From Pseudomonas baltica (GTDB lineage Bacteria > Pseudomonadota > Gammaproteobacteria > Pseudomonadales > Pseudomonadaceae), in assembly GCF_014235765.1 (NCBI RefSeq), contig NZ_JACMYH010000002.1, positions 575,890 to 639,889 on the forward strand: DNA of 64,000 nt. The letters are read 5' to 3'. Under the pieces are notes generated by a model, which worked only from the letters and a program-made list of their open reading frames with translations, made no database searches and was not told where the DNA came from. Shown piece by piece: positions 1 to 8,947 of this stretch. The stretch's first letter is position 1, and each line of letters begins with the position of its first letter. The translations under genes and the position numbers were made by a program.

Positions 1-54
1 GAGTTCTTCGTCGAACGCCTGGTCCAGCAAACCAGCGCAGGGCCCGTATCATGA
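1..54 (+). CDS. fleN: FleN/FlhG C-terminal end (partial)
   Basis: Only the last 17 codons are present; the frame is open from base 1 and stops with TGA at 52-54, ending in ...ERLVQQTSAGPVS. The stop overlaps the fliA ATG (51-53) in an ATGA arrangement, so the two are translationally coupled. FleN is the MinD-like ATPase that limits flagellar number. The identification rests on the invariant fleN-fliA order in Pseudomonas rather than on domains, since none are visible in this tail. Confidence 0.7.
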   Translation, partial: EFFVERLVQQTSAGPVS

Positions 55-794
55 GTGCCAGCGGATACCGTATGTACAGCAAGGCGTCGCGCGACTCGCA
101 GCAGCATCAGCTGATCGAGCAATACGCGCCGCTGGTCAAGCGTATCGCCTATCACCTGCTGGCGCGTCTGCCAGCCAGCGTGCAGGTGGAAGACCTGATC
201 CAGGCCGGCATGATCGGTCTGCTGGAGGTCTCGACCAAGTACGACTCGAGCAAGGGGGCCAGTTTCGAGACCTACGCCGGTATTCGTATCCGCGGCGCCA
301 TGCTCGACGAAGTGCGCAAGGGCGACTGGGCGCCGCGTTCGGTGCACCGCAATACCCGCATGGTCAGTGATGCCATTCGCCGAATCGAGTCGAAAACCGG
401 TCGCGACGCTAAAGATCACGAGATCGCTGCCGAACTTAGTCTGAGTCTGGATGATTACTACGGGATCCTGAACGATACCCTGGGCAGCCGCTTGTTCAGT
501 TTCGACGATCTGCTGCAGGACGGTGAGCACGAGGGCCTGCACGAAGACGGCGCCAGCGGTTCGCTGGAGCCCTCGCGGGATCTCGAGGACGAACGCTTTC
601 AAAGCGCGCTGGCCGAGGCCATCGCCAACCTGCCCGAGCGCGAGAAGCTGGTCCTGTCGTTGTATTACGACGAAGAGCTGAACCTCAAGGAAATCGGCGA
701 GGTACTGGGTGTCAGCGAATCGCGGGTAAGCCAGTTGCACAGCCAGTGCGCGGCGCGACTTCGCGGGCGCCTGGGGGAATGGCGGGCACGCTGA
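51..794 (+). CDS. fliA: RNA polymerase sigma factor FliA (sigma-28)
   Basis: A 247-residue sigma-70-family factor that directs RNA polymerase to late flagellar and chemotaxis promoters. Region 2 is seen around residues 45-95 (VEDLIQAGMIGLLE, then ASFETYAGIRIRGAMLDEVR, followed by WAPRSVHR, typical of FliA). Region 4 is at about 195-240 (LPEREKLVLSLYY, helix-turn-helix with ESRVSQLHSQ). The ATG at 51 overlaps the upstream fleN stop; a second in-frame ATG lies seven codons later and cannot be excluded. Two strong matches to its recognition sequence occur elsewhere in this window (36495-36521 and 46073-46099), which gives it plausible local targets. The anti-sigma factor FlgM is not in the window. 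Confidence 0.97.
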   Translation: MSASGYRMYSKASRDSQQHQLIEQYAPLVKRIAYHLLARLPASVQVEDLIQAGMIGLLEVSTKYDSSKGASFETYAGIRIRGAMLDEVRKGDWAPRSVHRNTRMVSDAIRRIESKTGRDAKDHEIAAELSLSLDDYYGILNDTLGSRLFSFDDLLQDGEHEGLHEDGASGSLEPSRDLEDERFQSALAEAIANLPEREKLVLSLYYDEELNLKEIGEVLGVSESRVSQLHSQCAARLRGRLGEWRAR

Positions 795-814
795 AGGAAC
801 GGCAAGACCGGTGC

Positions 815-895
815 GGGCTTTGTCGCGGGCAGAGCCCGCTCCCACACAGGTCGAGACCGTGGAAGCGGGCTCTGTCCGTGAAGAGGCCCGCTGGC
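815..895. repeat. Inverted pair of REP-type palindromes
   Basis: The 200-bp gap between fliA and cheY contains two GC-rich palindromic units. The first is a hairpin, GCGGGC-AGA-GCCCGC (825-839), followed by TCCCACA. The second (864-873 and flanks) carries the reverse complement of AGAGCCCGCT. Sequences of the form GCGGGC..GCCCGCTCCCACA are characteristic Pseudomonas REP elements, and inverted pairs resemble BIMEs mobilised by RAYT transposases. It could attenuate transcription or protect the 3' end of the fliA mRNA. Confidence 0.75.
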
Positions 896-985
896 GTAGC
901 GCGGGTAGGCGATCTGCAGCGGCAAGTGGCTCAGGCGAATTCGATTGTTATGCACGTCCAGGGGCTGGGCGTGTTCAAGACTGCT

Positions 986-990
986 GGAGG
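986..990 (+). promoter_or_regulatory. Ribosome binding site deciding the cheY start
   Basis: GGAGG at 986-990 lies 5 nt before a TTG at 996 but 17 nt before the ATG at 1008. Spacing therefore favours the TTG codon as the translation start of cheY. Confidence 0.6.
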
Positions 991-995
991 TCTAA

Positions 996-1382
996 TTGGA
1001 CAAGAACATGAAAATCCTCATCGTCGACGATTTCTCGACGATGCGGCGCATCATCAAGAACCTGCTGCGTGACCTGGGCTTCACCAACACCGCCGAGGCC
1101 GACGATGGCAACACCGCCTTGCCGATGTTGCACAGCGGCAACTTCGATTTTCTCGTCACCGACTGGAACATGCCTGGCATGTCCGGCATCGACCTGCTGC
1201 GCCAGGTGCGCGCCGACGATCGCCTCAAGCACCTGCCGGTGCTGATGGTCACCGCCGAGGCCAAGCGCGAGCAGATCATCGAAGCCGCCCAGGCCGGGGT
1301 CAACGGGTATGTGGTCAAGCCTTTCACTGCGCAAGTGCTGAAAGAAAAAATCGAAAAGATTTTCGAGCGCGTCAATAGCTGA
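996..1382 (+). CDS. cheY: Chemotaxis response regulator CheY
   Basis: Single receiver domain that carries the signal from CheA to the flagellar motor switch. It has the acidic pair (VDD), the phospho-acceptor Asp in LVTDWNMPG, the Thr of MVTAEA and the Lys of VVKPFTA. With the TTG start the protein has 128 residues (MDKNMKIL...); the ATG at 1008 would give the 124 residues typical of the family, but the only good Shine-Dalgarno sequence is placed for the TTG. It is followed 19 nt later by cheZ. All canonical catalytic residues are present, so it should be phosphorylatable. Confidence 0.96.
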   Translation: MDKNMKILIVDDFSTMRRIIKNLLRDLGFTNTAEADDGNTALPMLHSGNFDFLVTDWNMPGMSGIDLLRQVRADDRLKHLPVLMVTAEAKREQIIEAAQAGVNGYVVKPFTAQVLKEKIEKIFERVNS

Positions 1383-1401
1383 AGTCTGCAATGGGGGCGC
1401 A

Positions 1402-2190
1402 ATGGACCACAAACAAAGCACGTTGGGGGACTTCGAGTCGACCCTGAAAAAACACGCCGTGGAGCTGGTCGACAGCCTTGAAAAAGGCCGTTTCGGCGAC
1501 GCGGTGCAATTGATCCACGAACTGAACCAGACCCGCGATCGCGGCCTGTATCAGGAAGTGGGCAAGCTTACGCGCGAGCTGCACAGCGCAATCGTCAGTT
1601 TCCAGATCGATCCGAACATCCCCCAGGCCGAAGAGGTTTCGCAGATCACCGACGCGACCGAACGTCTGTCGTATGTGGTACGCCTGACCGAAAACGCGGC
1701 CAATCGCACCATGGATCTGGTCGAGCAGAGCACCCCGGTGCTCAATACGCTGAGTGCCGAAGCCAGTGCCTTGAGCGCCGACTGGCAGCGCTTCATGCGC
1801 CGCGAAGTGGCCGCCGACGAGTTCCGCGAACTGGCGCGCCGGGTCGACAGCTTCCTGACCCGCAGCGAGCAGGGCAATCGCGAAGTCGCCAGCCACCTCA
1901 ACGACATCGTGCTGGCCCAGGATTATCAGGACCTCACCGGCCAGGTCATCAAGCGTGTCACCGCGCTGGTCACCGAAGTGGAGAGCAACCTGCTCAAACT
2001 GGTCCTGATGGCCAGCCAGGTCGATCGCTTCGCCGGCATCCAGCATGATCACGAACAGCTCCGCGCCGAAAAAGATCAAGAAAAACATCCCGCCAAGGGT
2101 GAAGGTCCGCAGATCCATGCCGATAAACGTGAAGACGTCGTATCCGGTCAGGACGATGTCGACGATCTGCTGTCCAGTCTGGGCTTCTAG
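1402..2190 (+). CDS. cheZ: CheY-P phosphatase CheZ
   Basis: A 262-residue helical protein that accelerates CheY-P dephosphorylation. The catalytic helix is recognisable as DYQDLTGQVIKRV at about residues 174-186, containing the Gln that positions water for hydrolysis. The C-terminus (DDVDDLLSSLGF) is the amphipathic CheY-docking peptide. A GGGGG Shine-Dalgarno sequence lies just before the ATG. It is a member of the cheYZAB operon, and its presence is typical of beta/gamma-proteobacterial F6-type chemotaxis systems. Confidence 0.96.
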   Translation: MDHKQSTLGDFESTLKKHAVELVDSLEKGRFGDAVQLIHELNQTRDRGLYQEVGKLTRELHSAIVSFQIDPNIPQAEEVSQITDATERLSYVVRLTENAANRTMDLVEQSTPVLNTLSAEASALSADWQRFMRREVAADEFRELARRVDSFLTRSEQGNREVASHLNDIVLAQDYQDLTGQVIKRVTALVTEVESNLLKLVLMASQVDRFAGIQHDHEQLRAEKDQEKHPAKGEGPQIHADKREDVVSGQDDVDDLLSSLGF

Positions 2191-2248
2191 GCCACCGCCT
2201 GCGCCTGACTGTGTTGACCGTTAATCACGTATTCCAGGGAGCATCCAC

Positions 2249-4423
2249 ATGAGCTTCGGCGCCGACGAAGAAATCCTTCAGGATTTCCTGGTAGAGGCCG
2301 GCGAAATTCTCGAGCAACTGTCCGAACAACTGGTCGAGCTGGAAAGCCGTCCCGATGATGCCGACTTGCTCAATGCAATTTTTCGCGGTTTTCACACTGT
2401 AAAAGGCGGCGCCGGCTTCCTCCAGCTCAACGAGCTGGTGGAGTGCTGCCATATCGCCGAGAACGTCTTCGACATCTTGCGCAAAGGTGAGCGCCGGGTC
2501 GACGCCGAACTCATGGATGTCGTTCTCGAAGCGCTGGACGCGGTCAACGGCATGTTCACCGAGGTGCGTGAACGCTCCCCGGTCACGCCGGCCAGCCCCC
2601 AGTTGCTCGATGCCCTGGCGCGCCTGGCCGAACCGGCTGCGGCGGTCGTTGCGCCGTCCGTGGCGGTGCCCGTTGCGGCGCCCGCCTCGACGCCGGGCGA
2701 AGACATCACCGACAGCGAGTTCGAGCAATTGCTCGATTCCTTGAGCGCGGCCAAAGCGCAGGCCGCCGCGCCCACCGCGTCCGCTGCTGCACAGCACGGC
2801 GCGGCCAGCGACGATATCACCGACGACGAATTCGAGTCGCTGCTCGACCAGCTGCACGGCAAGGGTCAGTTCGCGGTCGATGCGCTAGCGCCGGCTGCGG
2901 CATCGCCAGCCGCTTCGGCGCAGGCTGCCGTGGGTGCGTCTGGCGACGAGATCACCGACGACGAGTTCGAGGCGCTGCTCGACCAGTTGCATGGCAAGGG
3001 TACGTTCACTGCCGATGCGGTCACGCCACCGCCTGCCCAGGCGCAGGCTCAGGCTCCCACGAGCGACCAGATCACCGACGACGAGTTCGAATCACTGCTC
3101 GACCAACTGCATGGCAAGGGCAAGTTCAGCGATGTCGCCAGCCTGCCCGAGACGCAGCCGGCTCCGGCCGCGCCCGCGCCGGTGGCGGCACCGCGCAAGG
3201 TCGAGGCAGCCCCTGCACGTGCACCGGTGGCCGAGAAACCGGTTGCCAGCGAAGCCGAGACGACCGTACGGGTCGACACCGCGCGCCTGGACGAAATCAT
3301 GAACATGGTCGGCGAACTGGTGCTGGTGCGCAACCGCCTGGTGCGCCTGGGCGCCAACAGCAGCGACGAAGCCATGTCCAAGGCCGTATCGAACCTGGAC
3401 GTGGTCACGGCCGACCTGCAGACGGCCGTCATGAAGACGCGCATGCAGCCGATCAAGAAGGTCTTCGGACGCTTCCCGCGGCTGGTCCGCGACCTGGCGC
3501 GGCAGTTGAAGAAGGAAATCAACCTGGAACTGGTCGGTGAAGAAACCGACCTGGACAAGAATCTCGTCGAGGCCCTGGCCGACCCGTTGGTGCACTTGGT
3601 GCGCAACGCCGTCGACCACGGCATCGAGACGCCGGAAGAGCGCGAACGCAACGGCAAGGCGCGCGGTGGGCGCGTGGTGTTGTCGGCGGAGCAGGAAGGC
3701 GACCATATCCTCTTGTCGATCAGCGATGACGGCAAGGGCATGGACCCTGCGGTCCTGCGCGCCAAGGCCGTGGAAAAGGGCCTGATGGACCGCGACGCCG
3801 CCGACCGCCTCAGCGAGTCCGACTGCTACAACCTGATTTTCGCGCCGGGCTTTTCCACCAAGACGGAAATTTCCGACGTGTCGGGCCGCGGCGTCGGCAT
3901 GGACGTGGTCAAGACCAAGATCAGCCAGCTGAATGGCTCGATCAACATCTACTCGGCCAAGGACCAAGGCTCGAAGATCGTCATCAAGGTGCCGCTGACC
4001 CTGGCAATCATGCCGACGCTGATGGTGATGCTGGGCAACCAGGCGTTCGCCTTCCCGCTGGTCAACGTCAACGAGATCTTCCACCTGGACCTCTCGCGCA
4101 CCAACGTCGTCGATGGCCAGGAAGTGGTCATCGTGCGCGACAAGGCGCTGCCGTTGTTCTACCTCAAGCGCTGGCTGGTCAAGTCGGCGGCCCACGAGGA
4201 GCAGGGCGAGGGCCACGTGGTCATCCTGTCGGTCGGCACCCAACGCATCGGTTTCGTGGTCGACCAACTGGTCGGGCAGGAAGAAGTGGTGATCAAGCCG
4301 CTGGGCAAGATGCTGCAGGGCACGCCCGGCATGTCCGGCGCGACCATCACTGGTGACGGCCGAATCGCCTTGATCCTCGATGTACCGAGCATGCTCAAGC
4401 GCTACGCCGCACGGCGTATCTGA
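2249..4423 (+). CDS. cheA: Chemotaxis sensor kinase CheA
   Basis: A 724-residue histidine kinase of the chemoreceptor arrays. The order is: P1 Hpt with the phosphorylated His at residue 49 ([13 protein letters not shown]); a long Ala/Pro linker of about 150-340 with no obvious P2; P3 dimerisation ([21 protein letters not shown]); P4 ATPase with the N box ([12 protein letters not shown]) and glycine boxes ([16 protein letters not shown]); and P5, which is CheW-like. The linker carries four copies of an ITDxEFExLLD motif, three extended with HGKG, at DNA positions near 2696, 2810, 2942 and 3062. Such a repeated short motif suggests a multivalent docking site; ParP, which in Vibrio binds a specific CheA segment, is encoded in the same operon. 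Confidence 0.97.
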   Translation: MSFGADEEILQDFLVEAGEILEQLSEQLVELESRPDDADLLNAIFRGFHTVKGGAGFLQLNELVECCHIAENVFDILRKGERRVDAELMDVVLEALDAVNGMFTEVRERSPVTPASPQLLDALARLAEPAAAVVAPSVAVPVAAPASTPGEDITDSEFEQLLDSLSAAKAQAAAPTASAAAQHGAASDDITDDEFESLLDQLHGKGQFAVDALAPAAASPAASAQAAVGASGDEITDDEFEALLDQLHGKGTFTADAVTPPPAQAQAQAPTSDQITDDEFESLLDQLHGKGKFSDVASLPETQPAPAAPAPVAAPRKVEAAPARAPVAEKPVASEAETTVRVDTARLDEIMNMVGELVLVRNRLVRLGANSSDEAMSKAVSNLDVVTADLQTAVMKTRMQPIKKVFGRFPRLVRDLARQLKKEINLELVGEETDLDKNLVEALADPLVHLVRNAVDHGIETPEERERNGKARGGRVVLSAEQEGDHILLSISDDGKGMDPAVLRAKAVEKGLMDRDAADRLSESDCYNLIFAPGFSTKTEISDVSGRGVGMDVVKTKISQLNGSINIYSAKDQGSKIVIKVPLTLAIMPTLMVMLGNQAFAFPLVNVNEIFHLDLSRTNVVDGQEVVIVRDKALPLFYLKRWLVKSAAHEEQGEGHVVILSVGTQRIGFVVDQLVGQEEVVIKPLGKMLQGTPGMSGATITGDGRIALILDVPSMLKRYAARRI
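2696..3121 (+). repeat. Fourfold ITDDEFExLLDxLHGKG repeat inside cheA
   Basis: Four in-frame copies of an acidic helical motif begin near 2696, 2810, 2942 and 3062, spaced 38-44 codons apart and separated by Ala/Pro-rich spacers. Copies 2-4 share [14 protein letters not shown] almost identically; copy 1 is diverged ([11 protein letters not shown]). The DNA copies are also similar, consistent with duplication. Confidence 0.9.
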
Positions 4424-4439
4424 TCGTAGTGGAGTGTTT

Positions 4440-5564
4440 ATGGCAGTCAAGGTCCTGGTGGTGGATGATTCCGGTTTTTTCCGCCGCCGCGTCTCGGAAA
4501 TTCTTTCGTCGGACCCCACCATCCAGGTGGTCGGGACCGCTACCAATGGCCGCGAAGCGATCGATCAGGCCCTGGCGCTCAAACCCGATGTGATCACCAT
4601 GGACTACGAGATGCCGATGATGGACGGCATCACTGCCGTGCGTCATATCATGCAGCGCTGTCCCACCCCGGTCCTGATGTTTTCCTCCCTCACCCACGAG
4701 GGCGCGCGGGTAACCCTCGACGCCCTCGACGCGGGGGCGGTGGATTACCTGCCGAAGAATTTCGAAGACATTTCTCGCAACCCCGAGAAGGTCAAACAGA
4801 TGCTCTGCGAGAAGATCCACACACTCTCGCGCAGCAACCGCCGGCTGGGTGCGCACATGGCCACGCCCGCTCCGGCGCTCGCGGCCGCGGCCTCTACAGC
4901 CGCCCTGACACCGTCGCGGCCCGTGCCAACGCGTACGCCCGCACCGGTGACGCCGGTGCGGGCGCCGGCGCCGACCGCCAGCAGTGCGACGCCGCGGCGC
5001 AAGCCTTACAAACTGGTGGCCATCGGCACTTCCACCGGAGGGCCGGTGGCGCTTCAGCGCGTGCTGACCCAGCTGCCGGCACATTTTCCAACGCCGATCG
5101 TGCTCGTCCAGCACATGCCGGCCGCCTTCACTCGCGCGTTCGCCGAGCGCCTCGACAAGCTGTGCCGGATCAGCGTCAAGGAAGCCGAGGACGGCGACGT
5201 GCTGCGTCCCGGGCTGGCATTGCTGGCGCCCGGCGGCAAGCAGATGATGATCGACGGCCGCGGCGCGGTGAAGATTCTGCCCGGTGACGAGCGCCTGAAC
5301 TACAAACCCTGCGTGGACATCACGTTTGGTTCGGCGGCCAAGTCCTACGGCGACAAGGTCCTGGCGGTGGTGCTTACCGGCATGGGCGCCGACGGTCGAG
5401 AGGGCGCGCGCCTGCTCAAGCAGGGCGGCAGTCACATCTGGGCCCAGGACGAAGCAAGCTGCGTGATCTACGGCATGCCCATGGCCATCGTCAAGGCTGG
5501 CCTGGCCGACGCCATCTACAGCCTCGACGACATTGGCCGGCACCTGGTCGAGGCGTGCGGCTGA
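4440..5564 (+). CDS. cheB: Protein-glutamate methylesterase CheB
   Basis: A 374-residue response regulator fused to a methylesterase that removes methyl groups from chemoreceptors during adaptation. The receiver (residues 1-125) has VVDDS, the Asp of [12 protein letters not shown] and the Lys of YLPKNF. An Ala/Pro linker leads to the esterase domain, with catalytic Ser in GTSTGGP, His in VQHMPAAFT and Asp in GMGADGREG. The start at 4440 ([10 protein letters not shown]) has GTGGAG upstream; an in-frame start at 4380 would lie inside cheA and is rejected. The stop overlaps motC. The methyltransferase CheR is not in this cluster, as is usual in Pseudomonas. Confidence 0.96.
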   Translation: MAVKVLVVDDSGFFRRRVSEILSSDPTIQVVGTATNGREAIDQALALKPDVITMDYEMPMMDGITAVRHIMQRCPTPVLMFSSLTHEGARVTLDALDAGAVDYLPKNFEDISRNPEKVKQMLCEKIHTLSRSNRRLGAHMATPAPALAAAASTAALTPSRPVPTRTPAPVTPVRAPAPTASSATPRRKPYKLVAIGTSTGGPVALQRVLTQLPAHFPTPIVLVQHMPAAFTRAFAERLDKLCRISVKEAEDGDVLRPGLALLAPGGKQMMIDGRGAVKILPGDERLNYKPCVDITFGSAAKSYGDKVLAVVLTGMGADGREGARLLKQGGSHIWAQDEASCVIYGMPMAIVKAGLADAIYSLDDIGRHLVEACG

Positions 5565-6304
5565 TGGATGTACTCAGCCTGATCGGGATCATCCTCGCGT
5601 TCGTTGCCATCATCGGTGGCAATTTTCTCGAGGGTGGCCACCTGTCGGCGCTGCTCAATGGTCCTGCCGCGCTGATCGTGGTCGGTGGCACGCTGGCGGC
5701 GGCGCTGATCCAGTCGCCCATGAGTGCGTTCAAGCGCGCACTGCACAATGTGCGCTGGATTCTCTTTCCGCCCAGGATCGACATGGCCGGCGGTATCGAT
5801 CGTGTGGTGAACTGGAGCCTGGTCTCGCGCAAGGAAGGTTTGCTCGGGCTGGAAGCCAGTGCCGAAGCCGAGCCCGACGACTACGCACGAAAGGGGCTTC
5901 AGTTGCTGGTCGATGGCGCCGAGGCCGCGGCCATCCGCAGCGTGCTCGAAGTCGATCTGTACAACCGTGAAACCCGTGATTTGCAGGCGGCCAAGGTGTT
6001 CGAAAGCATGGGTGGCTATGCGCCCACCATCGGCATCATCGGTGCGGTGATGGGCTTGATCCACGTCATGGGCAACCTGGCCGACCCCAGCCAGCTGGGC
6101 AACGGCATCGCGGTGGCGTTCGTGGCGACCATCTACGGTGTAGCCAGCGCCAACCTGCTTTTGCTGCCGGTGGCGCACAAGCTCAAGGCGCTCGCCCAGC
6201 GTCAGGCGGCCTATCGGGAAATGCTGCTCGAAGGGCTGCTGTCCATCGCCGAAGGTGAGAACCCACGCTCGATCGAAATGAAGCTGCAAGGCTACCTCGA
6301 CTAG
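5564..6304 (+). CDS. motC: Flagellar stator protein MotC (MotA family)
   Basis: A 246-residue MotA/TolQ/ExbB-family inner-membrane protein, the proton-channel partner of MotD. It starts with a hydrophobic segment (LSLIGIILAFVAIIGGNFLEGG), has a second near LIVVGGTLAAALI, a cytoplasmic loop, and paired helices near residues 145-200 (GGYAPTIGIIGAVMGLIHVM and AVAFVATIYGVASANLLLLP). The ATG at 5564 overlaps the cheB TGA. An upstream in-frame GTG at 5555 is possible but lies within cheB. Pseudomonas has a separate MotAB pair; MotCD is the stator associated with swarming and high load. Confidence 0.93.
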   Translation: MDVLSLIGIILAFVAIIGGNFLEGGHLSALLNGPAALIVVGGTLAAALIQSPMSAFKRALHNVRWILFPPRIDMAGGIDRVVNWSLVSRKEGLLGLEASAEAEPDDYARKGLQLLVDGAEAAAIRSVLEVDLYNRETRDLQAAKVFESMGGYAPTIGIIGAVMGLIHVMGNLADPSQLGNGIAVAFVATIYGVASANLLLLPVAHKLKALAQRQAAYREMLLEGLLSIAEGENPRSIEMKLQGYLD

Positions 6305-6315
6305 GAGAGCATGGC

Positions 6316-7200
6316 ATGGCCCGTCGTCGTCGCCTCGAAGAGCCGGAAAACCACGAACGCTGGTTGGTGTCCTATGCCGATTTCATCACCCTGCTGTTCG
6401 CTTTCTTCGTGGTGATGTATTCGATCTCGTCGGTCAACGAAGGCAAGTACAAGGTCTTGTCGCAGGCGCTGGTGGGGGTGTTCAGCGACCCGGACCGTAG
6501 CGTCAGGCCCATCCCGATCGGCGAGGAGCGACCCTTGACCACCCGTCCTGTGCAGCCGCTGGTCACCGACAGCGAGCAATCGGAAGCGGCCATCGGCGAG
6601 GCGGTCGACCCATTGCAGACCATTGCCGACAATGTCCGTCAGGCGTTCGGCGACCTGATTGCTTCGGATCAACTGACCGTGCGCGGCAACGAGCTGTGGA
6701 TCGAGATCGAACTCAAGTCCAGCCTGCTGTTCGGCAGTGGCGATGCCATGCCCAGCGACATGGCGTTCGCCATCGTCGACAAGGTGGCGGGCATTCTCAA
6801 GCCCTTCGACAATCCGGTTCATGTCGAGGGTTTCACCGACAACCTGCCCATCAGCACTGCGCAGTTCCCGACCAACTGGGAGCTGTCGACCGCTCGGGCA
6901 GCGAGCATTGTGCGCATGATGGCCATGGAAGGCATCGACCCGCGGCGCATGGCGGCGGTCGGTTATGGTGAGTTCCAGCCGGTGGCCGACAACGCCAGCG
7001 CCGATGGAAGAGGGCGCAACCGTCGGGTGGTGCTGGTCATTTCGCGCAACCTTGACGTGCGTCGCAGCATCACCAGTTCTGGCAGCGCCAACGCCCAGCC
7101 GGATGCAGCATTGCGCCGGGCTGGCACACAAACTGCAAAGACGCCCTTAACCGTGCCGTCCGCGCCTGGGTCTGTCAAAAGTCCGCCGCCCGGCCCATAA
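6316..7200 (+). CDS. motD: Flagellar stator protein MotD (MotB family)
   Basis: A 294-residue stator protein that anchors the MotC channel to peptidoglycan. A basic N-terminus (MARRRRLEE) precedes one transmembrane helix with the proton-carrying Asp22 (SYADFITLLFAFFVVMYS). A linker leads to an OmpA/MotB peptidoglycan-binding domain at about residues 150-250 (VEGFTDNLPI, NWELSTARAASIVRMM, GYGEFQPVADN, NRRVVLVI). The C-terminal 45 residues are Pro/Ser/Ala-rich. It begins 11 nt after motC. Confidence 0.94.
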   Translation: MARRRRLEEPENHERWLVSYADFITLLFAFFVVMYSISSVNEGKYKVLSQALVGVFSDPDRSVRPIPIGEERPLTTRPVQPLVTDSEQSEAAIGEAVDPLQTIADNVRQAFGDLIASDQLTVRGNELWIEIELKSSLLFGSGDAMPSDMAFAIVDKVAGILKPFDNPVHVEGFTDNLPISTAQFPTNWELSTARAASIVRMMAMEGIDPRRMAAVGYGEFQPVADNASADGRGRNRRVVLVISRNLDVRRSITSSGSANAQPDAALRRAGTQTAKTPLTVPSAPGSVKSPPPGP

Positions 7201-7255
7201 CCCGAAAGCTTCACTATCTCGGTAGTGCGCCATTTACCGAGGGGAAATTATCACC

Positions 7256-8044
7256 ATGAGAGTCTGGGCAGTAGCCAATCAAAAAGGCGGGGTAGGCAAG
7301 ACCACGACTTCGATCGCCTTGGCCGGTTTGCTCGCCGAGGCGGGCAAGCGCGTGGTCATGGTCGATCTCGATCCGCATGGCTCGATGACCAGTTATTTCG
7401 GGCACAACCCCGATGAACTGGCGCACAGCTGTTACGACCTGTTCCTGCACAAGGGCGCCGTGCCGCCAGGCCTGGCTCATCAACTGCTGCTGCCGACCGG
7501 CGAGGCCAACGTCTCGTTGCTGCCTTCGAGCACCGCATTGGCGACGCTGGAGCGCCAGCAACCGGGGCAGAGCGGCCTGGGCCTGGTGATTGCCAAGACC
7601 CTGGCGCAACTGTGGCAGGACTTCGACTACGCCGTGATTGACAGCCCGCCGCTGCTGGGCGTGCTCATGGTCAATGCATTGGCGGCGAGCCAGCAACTGG
7701 TGATCCCGGTACAGACCGAGCACCTGGCAGTCAAAGGCCTGGAGCGCATGGTCAGCACCTTGACCATGATCAACCGTTCGCGCCGTCAGGCCCTGCCATA
7801 CAGCATCGTTCCGACGTTGTTCGACCGTCGTACCCAGGCGTCGCTGAGCACCCTGCGCACCTTGCGCGACGATTACCCACAGCACATATGGCCGGGTTAC
7901 ATCCCGGTCGACACGCGTCTGCGCGACGCCAGCCGGGCCGGACAGACACCCTCGCGCTTCGACGGCAAGAGCCGGGCCGTGGTCGCCTACCGGGCCTTGC
8001 TCAAGCATTTGCTGGCCCAACAACTCGTCGCGCAGGTAGCCTGA
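7256..8044 (+). CDS. parC: ParA-like ATPase ParC, chemoreceptor-array positioning
   Basis: A 262-residue MinD/ParA ATPase. It has a deviant Walker A (KGGVGKTTT, residues 10-18), the Walker A' region DLDPHGSMTSYF and a Walker B-like IDSPPLLGVLMVNALAA. Its place between motD and a CheW-like gene is the conserved position of ParC, which in Vibrio and Pseudomonas recruits and partitions chemotaxis arrays at the old cell pole. It is not a plasmid or chromosome partition protein: no ParB follows. The stop overlaps parP by 1 nt. Confidence 0.88.
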   Translation: MRVWAVANQKGGVGKTTTSIALAGLLAEAGKRVVMVDLDPHGSMTSYFGHNPDELAHSCYDLFLHKGAVPPGLAHQLLLPTGEANVSLLPSSTALATLERQQPGQSGLGLVIAKTLAQLWQDFDYAVIDSPPLLGVLMVNALAASQQLVIPVQTEHLAVKGLERMVSTLTMINRSRRQALPYSIVPTLFDRRTQASLSTLRTLRDDYPQHIWPGYIPVDTRLRDASRAGQTPSRFDGKSRAVVAYRALLKHLLAQQLVAQVA

Positions 8045-8907
8045 TGAACCGTCCCGTCGATATTGCCCAACGGCCCCAGGTGGCCTTGCAGTCCTACCTG
8101 GACGGCCTGTTGCATGAAGCCACCGAGGCGTTCGAAGCGCTCGATCTCGACGCCGGCCTGGACAGACTCGACGAGTTCCAGGCAGCCGTGCTCGAGGAAC
8201 AGGTGCGCGATGCTGCAAGCCTGCAGCCGGTACCAGTGCCAGTGCCAGTGCTTTCGCCGCCGGTGCAGGGGCAGGTGCCCACGCCCATTGCCGATTCAAT
8301 CTCGTCAGCCGAGTCGGCGCTGGTCGCACCGGTGGTCGATGTCCATCTGCCGTCGGCAAGTCTGCAGCCGCTCTCGGTAACCGTAGATGGCCGCCCCAGC
8401 TGGGCCGCCGAGCCGTTCGAGTGCCTGCTGTTCGACGTTGCCGGGCTGACCCTGGCCGTGCCGCTGGTGTGCCTGGGTTCGATCTATGCATTGGCTGGCC
8501 AGACCCTGACGCCGCTGTTCGGCCAGCCCGACTGGTTTCTCGGCATCCTGCCCAGCAACAGTGGCAACCTGAAAGTGCTCGACACCGCGCGTTGGGTGAT
8601 GCCCGATCGCTACCGCGACGATTTCCGCCAGGGGTTGCAGTACGTGATTTCGGTGCAGGGCTACGAGTGGGGTCTGGCCGTGCACCAGGTCAGCCGCTCG
8701 CTGCGCCTGGACCCCAACGAGATCAAGTGGCGCAGTCAGCGCGGCCAGCGGCCATGGCTGGCGGGAACCGTCATCGAACACATGTGCGCGCTGCTGGACG
8801 TCGCCGAACTGGCCGAGCTGATCGCCAGTGGCGGCGCACGCCATCTGCGTCCAGTCGCCTCGGCGCCAGGCAAGCCTGCCGCCACCACCGCTATCGTCAA
8901 GAATTGA
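8044..8907 (+). CDS. parP: CheW-domain protein ParP, array/pole coupling
   Basis: A 287-residue protein with a Pro/Val-rich N-terminal half (VPVPVPVLSPP) and a C-terminal CheW-like domain from about residue 120 (ECLLFDVAGLTLAVPLVCLGSI, LGILP, WLAGTVIEHMCALLDVAELAELI). In the ParC/ParP system the C-terminal AIF domain integrates into arrays and binds CheA, while the N-terminal part contacts ParC. ATG at 8044 overlaps the parC TGA. Family assignment rests on position and domain layout. Confidence 0.85.
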   Translation: MNRPVDIAQRPQVALQSYLDGLLHEATEAFEALDLDAGLDRLDEFQAAVLEEQVRDAASLQPVPVPVPVLSPPVQGQVPTPIADSISSAESALVAPVVDVHLPSASLQPLSVTVDGRPSWAAEPFECLLFDVAGLTLAVPLVCLGSIYALAGQTLTPLFGQPDWFLGILPSNSGNLKVLDTARWVMPDRYRDDFRQGLQYVISVQGYEWGLAVHQVSRSLRLDPNEIKWRSQRGQRPWLAGTVIEHMCALLDVAELAELIASGGARHLRPVASAPGKPAATTAIVKN

Positions 8908-8947
8908 ATGAACACGCCGCCGTCATGGCATTTGAGGGGTTAGTAGC

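Noticed and set aside
3092..4546. 484-codon minus-strand open frame antisense to cheA
   Set aside because: His/Asp/Gln/Val-rich composition typical of the complement of GC-rich coding DNA; cheA has unambiguous domains on the other strand.
7256..8044. Plasmid- or chromosome-partition ParA
   Set aside because: No ParB or parS-like sites follow; position between motD and a CheW-like gene identifies the chemotaxis ParC.
8236..8262. Short tandem GTGCCA/GTACCA repeat in parP as a phase-variable tract
   Set aside because: It only encodes the Val-Pro run of the linker, has few units and is imperfect; frame-shifting slippage is not suggested.
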